Source of the DNA: Sporomusa ovata DSM 2662
GTDB taxonomy: Bacteria > Bacillota > Negativicutes > Sporomusales > Sporomusaceae
Direction of reading: 5' to 3'
Assembly (NCBI RefSeq): GCF_000445445.1
Contig: NZ_ASXP01000004.1
Span: 248,001 to 312,000 of the forward strand
DNA: 64,000 bases
The notes beneath the pieces are model-generated. The model was not told the DNA's origin. It worked only from the letters and a program-made list of their open reading frames with translations, and searched no databases. This document shows, piece after piece, positions 59,451-64,000 of this stretch (positions are counted from its first letter, which is position 1; each line of letters begins with the position of its first letter). The position numbers and the translations under genes are program-made.

Positions 59451-60041
59451 ATGAGCAATAATGCAAGTAAGTTTCTCCATCGTAAAGAAAACGTTATCTT
59501 AACTGCTATTGAAATAATTGATGATCTTGGTATTCAAGGCTTATCAACACGCGAGATTGCGAAAAGACAAGGTATATCAGAAGGAACGTTATTTCGACAT
59601 TTTAAATCGAAAAGTGATATTGTTCTTGATGTGTTAGACTATTTTTCAAAGTATGATTCCGATATATTTCAGTCAGTCAAATTAAAAGGTCTAAAAATGA
59701 AAGAGGCAATCGTCTTTTTGGTAGATTCCTATGTAACCTATTATGAAAATTATCCGGCCATTACCGCCGTGACCCAAATATATGGTGTTCTGTTATCAGA
59801 ACCAGACTTTGCTGATAAGATTAAAAGCATTCTTTGCAGTCGCAAAAATTTTTTAAAGGATGTGATTGAGGAAGGAAAGAAAGCGGGTGAGATTAATCCT
59901 CAGGTTGATAGTGGTATAGTAGCAGATATTATTATTGGAACACTTGGAAACATTTGTCTGGAGTGGCGCTTAAACGGACGTAACTTTTCTTTACGAAGTA
60001 AAACCCTAATGGCTATACATATGATACTTGGCGCTTTGTAA
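59451..60041 (+). CDS. TetR/AcrR family regulator
   Basis: A 196-aa repressor. The HTH is at residues 14-55 (VILTAIEIIDDLGIQGLSTREIAKRQGISEGTLFRHFKSKSDIV); the remaining helical domain binds an unknown ligand. GGGGG precedes ATG 59451. A palindrome at the start site indicates autorepression. It is the first gene of a unit leading 34 nt later into cheY, so it may also control the chemosensory genes. Confidence 0.9.
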   Translation: MSNNASKFLHRKENVILTAIEIIDDLGIQGLSTREIAKRQGISEGTLFRHFKSKSDIVLDVLDYFSKYDSDIFQSVKLKGLKMKEAIVFLVDSYVTYYENYPAITAVTQIYGVLLSEPDFADKIKSILCSRKNFLKDVIEEGKKAGEINPQVDSGIVADIIIGTLGNICLEWRLNGRNFSLRSKTLMAIHMILGAL

Positions 60042-60075
60042 TCTAAAGAAAAAAGATAAACTGGAGGGTAAAAAA

Positions 60076-60438
60076 ATGAAAACAGTATTGGTTGTCGATG
60101 ATATGCTTTTTATGCGGATGGCTTTGAAATCAATTTTGGAGAAAAACGGGTTTACAGTTATTGGTAATGCTGAGAATGGAGTCGAAGCGGTAAAAAAATA
60201 CAAGGAATGTGCGCCTGATCTTGTCACAATGGATATTACTATGCCTGAAATGTCTGGATTGGAGGCGTTGAAAAAGATTAAGGAATATGATCAAGATGCT
60301 AAAGTTATCATGGTTTCTGCCATGGGGCAGGAGCGGTTTGTTAAAGAGGCAATTATGAACGGTGCCAACTATTTCATTGTAAAGCCATTTAAAGAAGCCA
60401 AAGTACTGGAAACTCTAAACAAAGTTGTGGCTTGGTAA
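60076..60438 (+). CDS. cheY: CheY-like response regulator
   Basis: A 120-aa single receiver domain. Acidic pocket D8/D9, phospho-acceptor D53 in LVTMDITMP, S81 and K103 (VKPF) are present. GGAGGG precedes ATG 60076. It would take phosphate from CheA encoded next and bind the flagellar switch or another target. Confidence 0.93.
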   Translation: MKTVLVVDDMLFMRMALKSILEKNGFTVIGNAENGVEAVKKYKECAPDLVTMDITMPEMSGLEALKKIKEYDQDAKVIMVSAMGQERFVKEAIMNGANYFIVKPFKEAKVLETLNKVVAW

Positions 60439-60463
60439 AGAGTCATCAAAGGGGACGATTATT

Positions 60464-62538
60464 GTGGCAGATGAATCTACAATGGAACCAATGCTGGAGC
60501 TATTCTTGTTTGAAACCACTCAGCTTGTGGAGCAATTAGAGCAAAGTGTAATTGACAGTGAAAAATGCAGCGGCTATAACATAGCAGCAATTAATGAGAT
60601 TTTCCGTATTATGCATTCTATTAAAGGGGCAGCGGCAATGATGATGTTTGATACCATTGCCCAGCTTGCTCATTGTGTTGAAGATGTATTTTATTACTTG
60701 CGTGAGGGTAAGCCGGAGAACGTAGATTGCAGGATACTGTCAGATCTAATTTTGGCAAGTGGCGATTTTATTAAGAATGAGATTGACAAGCTTAAGAGTG
60801 GCAGTAATGCAGATGGCAACGCAGCTTCGCTACTTGATCAAACACACAGTTTTCTTGCTGAGTTAAAAAAAGTGAATCCGAGCGTACAGCCAGTGGATAA
60901 GGAAAATACGGTACCCAGTCAAAAACAATATTATATCAGCCAGGACAAGAAGGCAGTTTCTCAAAAAAAGCAGCGTTTCATAGCGACAGTTTTTTTGAAG
61001 ATGACTGCGATATGGAGAATATTCGCGCATACACCATTATCCCTAGTTTACGGGATATTGCCGAAGATATTACATATACACCGGACAATATTATGGAGGA
61101 TGATGCGACGGCAGAAATTATTCGCAAAGAGGGATTTAAGATATTCTTTTTATCTGGCCGTCCTTATAGTGAAATACATGAATTACTGGAAAAGACAATA
61201 TTTCTCAAAACCTTAGAATTAGTAGAAATTGACGGTACGGCAACAGAGAAACAAGTGTCACGACCAAAGCAGATTATTTTGGAGGATTTGCCTGATACAA
61301 CCAGCAAGCCGATTGCGCAAAATTCCGTTGATATAAACAAAAAAACTGTTTCCAATAGCGGGCAGAGTATGATCAGTGTTAATGTGGCTAAATTGGATAC
61401 GCTTATGGATTTAGTTGGTGAATTGGTGGTAGCAGAAGCTATGGTGATACAAAATCCTGATTTGCGGGGGTTGTCTCTCACTAATTTTGCTAAAGCGGTA
61501 CGACAGCTTGAGAAAATTACTGGGGAGATGCAGGATATTGTGATGTCGATCCGGATGTTGCCGCTTGCTGCTACTTTCCAAAAAATGAATAGAATTATTC
61601 GCGATATGTCTAAAAAACTTGGCAAGGAAGTTCAACTGGAGTTAGTCGGTGAAGAAACGGAAGTTGACAAAAATATTATCGAACATATATCAGATCCGTT
61701 AATGCACATCATTCGCAACGCTGTTGACCATGGGATTGAATCAGGCGAGGAACGGATGGCAGCGGGAAAACCGGTAAACGGCAAAGTTACGTTAGAAGCG
61801 AAGCATGATGGCAGCGATGTCGTTATTTTAATCAAGGATGATGGCCGGGGATTGAACCGGGACAAGATACTCAAACGCGCTGGAGATAATGGCTTATTGC
61901 ATAAGCCTGGGAATGAGATGACTGATAAAGAAATATATTCCTTTATTTTTGCCCCGGGTTTTTCTACTAACGATAAAGTGACTGAATTCTCCGGTCGAGG
62001 CGTTGGTATGGATGTAGTTACTAAAAATATTACCAGCATCGGTGGTATGGTAGGAGTTGATAGTATTCCAGGCGCAGGGACAACAATCTCTCTAAGGATA
62101 CCTCTTACCTTAGCTATTGTTGACGCTATGAATATAGGAGTAGGAGATGCCCGGTATACGATTCCAATTACCGCGATAAAAGAATCATTTAAGCCTAGGG
62201 AAAAAGATATTATCATTGATCCGGATGGAAACGAAATGATTATGGTGAGAGGGCAATGTTTTCCAATTTTACGTATTAGTCAGGTATTTAAAGTGGATAC
62301 CTGTACGAATGGTTTTACCGATGGAATTATTATTATGGTTGAAAATGAAGGTAATATAGTATGCCTATTTGCGGATGAACTTATTGGCGAGCAACAAGTG
62401 GTTGTAAAGGCACTGCCTCTCTATGTAAAAAATATCAGGCAGGTGGAAGGAGTAGCGGGATGCACGCTTTTGGGTGACGGCAGTATTAGTCTGATATTAG
62501 ATATTGGTGGAATGGTAAAGCGCGAAAAAATTTCATAG
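60464..62538 (+). CDS. cheA: chemotaxis histidine kinase CheA, requires a -1 frameshift
   Basis: GTG 60464 (AAAGGGGA upstream) opens the Hpt domain with H51 in RIMHSIKGAAAMM. At codons 167-169 the zero frame reads C-A-A-AAA-AAG (A7 at 60963-60969, G 60970), the slippery A-AAA-AAG heptamer. The zero frame then ends at 61214-61216 after 250 aa. The -1 frame from 60970 continues without a stop with a P2-like segment (FFEDDCDMENIRAY), dimerisation domain, ATPase (HIIRNAVDHGIESG, DDGRGLNRDK, FAPGFST, GRGVGMDVV) and CheW-like P5 to 62538. The shifted product would be 691 aa. Programmed shift or a single-base loss in the A run are both possible. Confidence 0.85.
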
Positions 62539-62582
62539 ACGAAGAAGACAAAATTACGTGAAAACACGAGAGGAGAAGTGTT

Positions 62583-63080
62583 ATGTCCGAGATTAGCGAA
62601 AATGAACTGGAATTGGAAGAAGATACCCAGAAAGGAAAATTCCTGACATTTACTCTGGGTGCGGAAGCTTATGGCATAGAAATTAAGTATGTCACTGAGA
62701 TTATCGGTATGCAGCCTGTTACTCAGGTACCTGATCTTCCGGAATACGTCAAAGGAATTATTAATTTGAGAGGGAAAATCATTCCGGTTATTGATATGCG
62801 CTTACGATTTAAAAAATCCTCTATAGATTACAATGACCGGACTTGTATTGTGGTAGTTGATATCCATGAAATTGCCGTAGGGTTAATTGTTGATACTGTT
62901 GCCGAAGTGCTGACAATTGCGGAAAACGATATCGTTCCACCACCACAATTGCAAAATGGCAGTTATCATCAGCGATTTACCAAGGCGATTGGAAAAGTTG
63001 GTGATGACGTAAAATTAATCCTTGATAGTGAACGGGTATTAAGCAATGATGAAGTGAACTTCCTGGAAAAAATTAACTAG
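62583..63080 (+). CDS. cheW: chemotaxis adaptor CheW
   Basis: A 165-aa CheW-fold protein (FLTFTLGAEAYGIEIKYVTEIIGM, VPDLPEYVKGIINLRGKIIPVIDMRLRF, VGLIVDTVAEVL) that links the receptor to CheA. An acidic N-terminal extension (SEISENELELEED) is present. GAGGAGAAG precedes ATG 62583, 44 nt after cheA. Confidence 0.93.
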   Translation: MSEISENELELEEDTQKGKFLTFTLGAEAYGIEIKYVTEIIGMQPVTQVPDLPEYVKGIINLRGKIIPVIDMRLRFKKSSIDYNDRTCIVVVDIHEIAVGLIVDTVAEVLTIAENDIVPPPQLQNGSYHQRFTKAIGKVGDDVKLILDSERVLSNDEVNFLEKIN

Positions 63081-63112
63081 CGGTATATGAGTAACGATAA
63101 GGAGGCCTAGGT

Positions 63113-64000
63113 ATGAATTGGTATCTAAATCTTAAAATTGCCAATAAGCTTATTATCGCCTTTCTCTGCGTGGCTGTGGTGACTGGTATTGTTGGTATAG
63201 TAGGTATAATTAATCTTTATAACCTGGCGCGGGAAGATACAATATTGTTCGAATATTATACTGAGCCGCTTGCACAAATGGGGAATGTGACAGAAGCTTA
63301 TCAAAGAAGTCGTGTCAATGTAAGAGATGTACTATTGGATAGAAATCCTGCGCACCAGGCAGATAACATGAGCAAGACTACTGCATGTATTGGAGAAATA
63401 AAAGAAGAAACAGAGAAGATTGGCAAAACTCTCGTATCTGATGAAGGACAGAAGTTACAAAAAACTCTTATTGGTGTGATAAATGATTATGAAGCGTATA
63501 TCAAGCGGTTATATGTCACGATTCAAGCTGGTCAGTATGAACAGGCAAATCAGATGATGGCAACCGAAGGGGTTCATTATGCAGATATCTTTGAGGATAC
63601 ATTGAATACCATGAATTCGCTCAAAGTTGAACTTGCTAAACAAAAAGCTGCTAAAAATAAACAGGAAGCAAATACTGCTATCCTGGTTATGGTTGCTTTT
63701 GTTGTAACAGGAGTTATTCTGGCTATGGTGCTTGGCCTTTATATTGCCCGGGTGATTTCCCGGCCAGTTAAGGAAGTTGTTAAGTTGGCAGGAAAAATTG
63801 CCAGTGGTGATTTAAATGTTGAAGTCAAGGTCACGACTAGGGATGAAATAGGCGAATTAGCGCAGGCTTTCAACGTGATGGCCGGTAACGTCAACCAGGC
63901 AATGAGAAGTATCAGCGAAGCTGCAGGGCAAGTGGCTGCGGGTACTCAGCAGATTGCGGCATCGAGTGAGATTCTATCGCAAGGTTCTACTGAGCAGGCC
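63113..64000 (+). CDS. methyl-accepting chemotaxis protein (partial, runs off the window)
   Basis: 296 codons are visible. N-terminal membrane helix (NKLIIAFLCVAVVTGIVGIVGIINL), a four-helix-bundle sensor domain (about 35-190, with typical QMGNVTEAYQRSRVNVRDVLL segments), a second membrane helix (about 198-220), HAMP (RVISRPVKEVVKLAGKIASGDL) and the beginning of the signalling helix (EAAGQVAAGTQQIAASSEILSQGSTEQA). AAGGAGG precedes ATG 63113. It is the receptor of the cheY-cheA-cheW unit. The C-terminal part lies beyond the edge. Confidence 0.93.
   Translation, partial: MNWYLNLKIANKLIIAFLCVAVVTGIVGIVGIINLYNLAREDTILFEYYTEPLAQMGNVTEAYQRSRVNVRDVLLDRNPAHQADNMSKTTACIGEIKEETEKIGKTLVSDEGQKLQKTLIGVINDYEAYIKRLYVTIQAGQYEQANQMMATEGVHYADIFEDTLNTMNSLKVELAKQKAAKNKQEANTAILVMVAFVVTGVILAMVLGLYIARVISRPVKEVVKLAGKIASGDLNVEVKVTTRDEIGELAQAFNVMAGNVNQAMRSISEAAGQVAAGTQQIAASSEILSQGSTEQA

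Noticed and set aside
1..64000. CRISPR arrays, rRNA genes and complete tRNA genes
   Set aside because: No regularly spaced direct repeats, rRNA sequence or full tRNA cloverleaf was recognised by reading.

Overview
The window looks like the chromosome of an anaerobic, endospore-forming Firmicute, most likely of the Negativicutes (Sporomusaceae-like). The reasons are an O2-defence and redox set (class II superoxide reductase, rubredoxin/flavoprotein fusion, [FeFe] hydrogenase), a spoVB-type flippase and small spore-coat-like proteins, molybdenum cofactor genes, Firmicute-style T-box and LexA/PerR-like sites, and a prophage lysis cassette that may carry a spanin-like protein, which would fit a diderm Firmicute. 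The genus is not determined.

Layout. 1-2.8 kb is the end of a prophage (holin, GH25 endolysin, small membrane proteins, spanin-like protein, compact tail-collar protein). 2.8-7.7 kb holds small accessory genes: a LexA-type promoter driving an 84-aa protein, an orphan Nif11-type leader peptide, spore-coat-like genes and superoxide reductase. 7.8-12 kb is an aspartate block (lysC, asnS, class I aminotransferase). 12-24 kb carries a molybdate-type regulator divergent from an orphan ModC-like ATPase, a nucleoside kinase, a carboxyltransferase, [FeFe] hydrogenase, rubredoxin/flavin reductase with a TrxR-like flavoprotein, and the UPF0237/UPF0210 pair. 24-36 kb is nucleic-acid metabolism: two DEAD-box helicases, topoisomerase III, Uup and RecQ, followed by membrane proteins. 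36.5-38.6 kb has a DAHP synthase behind an aromatic-rich leader peptide, then nth. 39.4-42.4 kb is mobB-moaA-moaC-MOSC-mogA.

42.4-45.8 kb is an IS1634-like element with a 47-bp target duplication, itself broken by an IS3-family element. 45.9-48.4 kb has a TSCPD protein and a tyrosine-type T-box upstream of a second DAHP synthase and tyrA. 48.4-58.5 kb is housekeeping (SGNH hydrolase, DedA, SpoVB-like, a two-P-loop ATPase, trmL, endonuclease IV-like, ylbF-like, murB, MBL/beta-CASP). 58.5-64 kb has a GNAT gene between two similar hairpins, then tetR-cheY-cheA-cheW-MCP.

The most notable signals are: (1) two DAHP synthase paralogues under different RNA control, one by a 42-aa leader peptide rich in Phe/Tyr/Trp with terminator and antiterminator, the other by a T-box; (2) cheA needing a -1 shift exactly at an A-AAA-AAG heptamer; (3) a LexA-like double operator before a small unknown gene; (4) an isolated Nif11 peptide gene; (5) an internal ribosome site in lysC of the kind that makes a separate beta subunit; (6) several dispersed palindromic repeat families.
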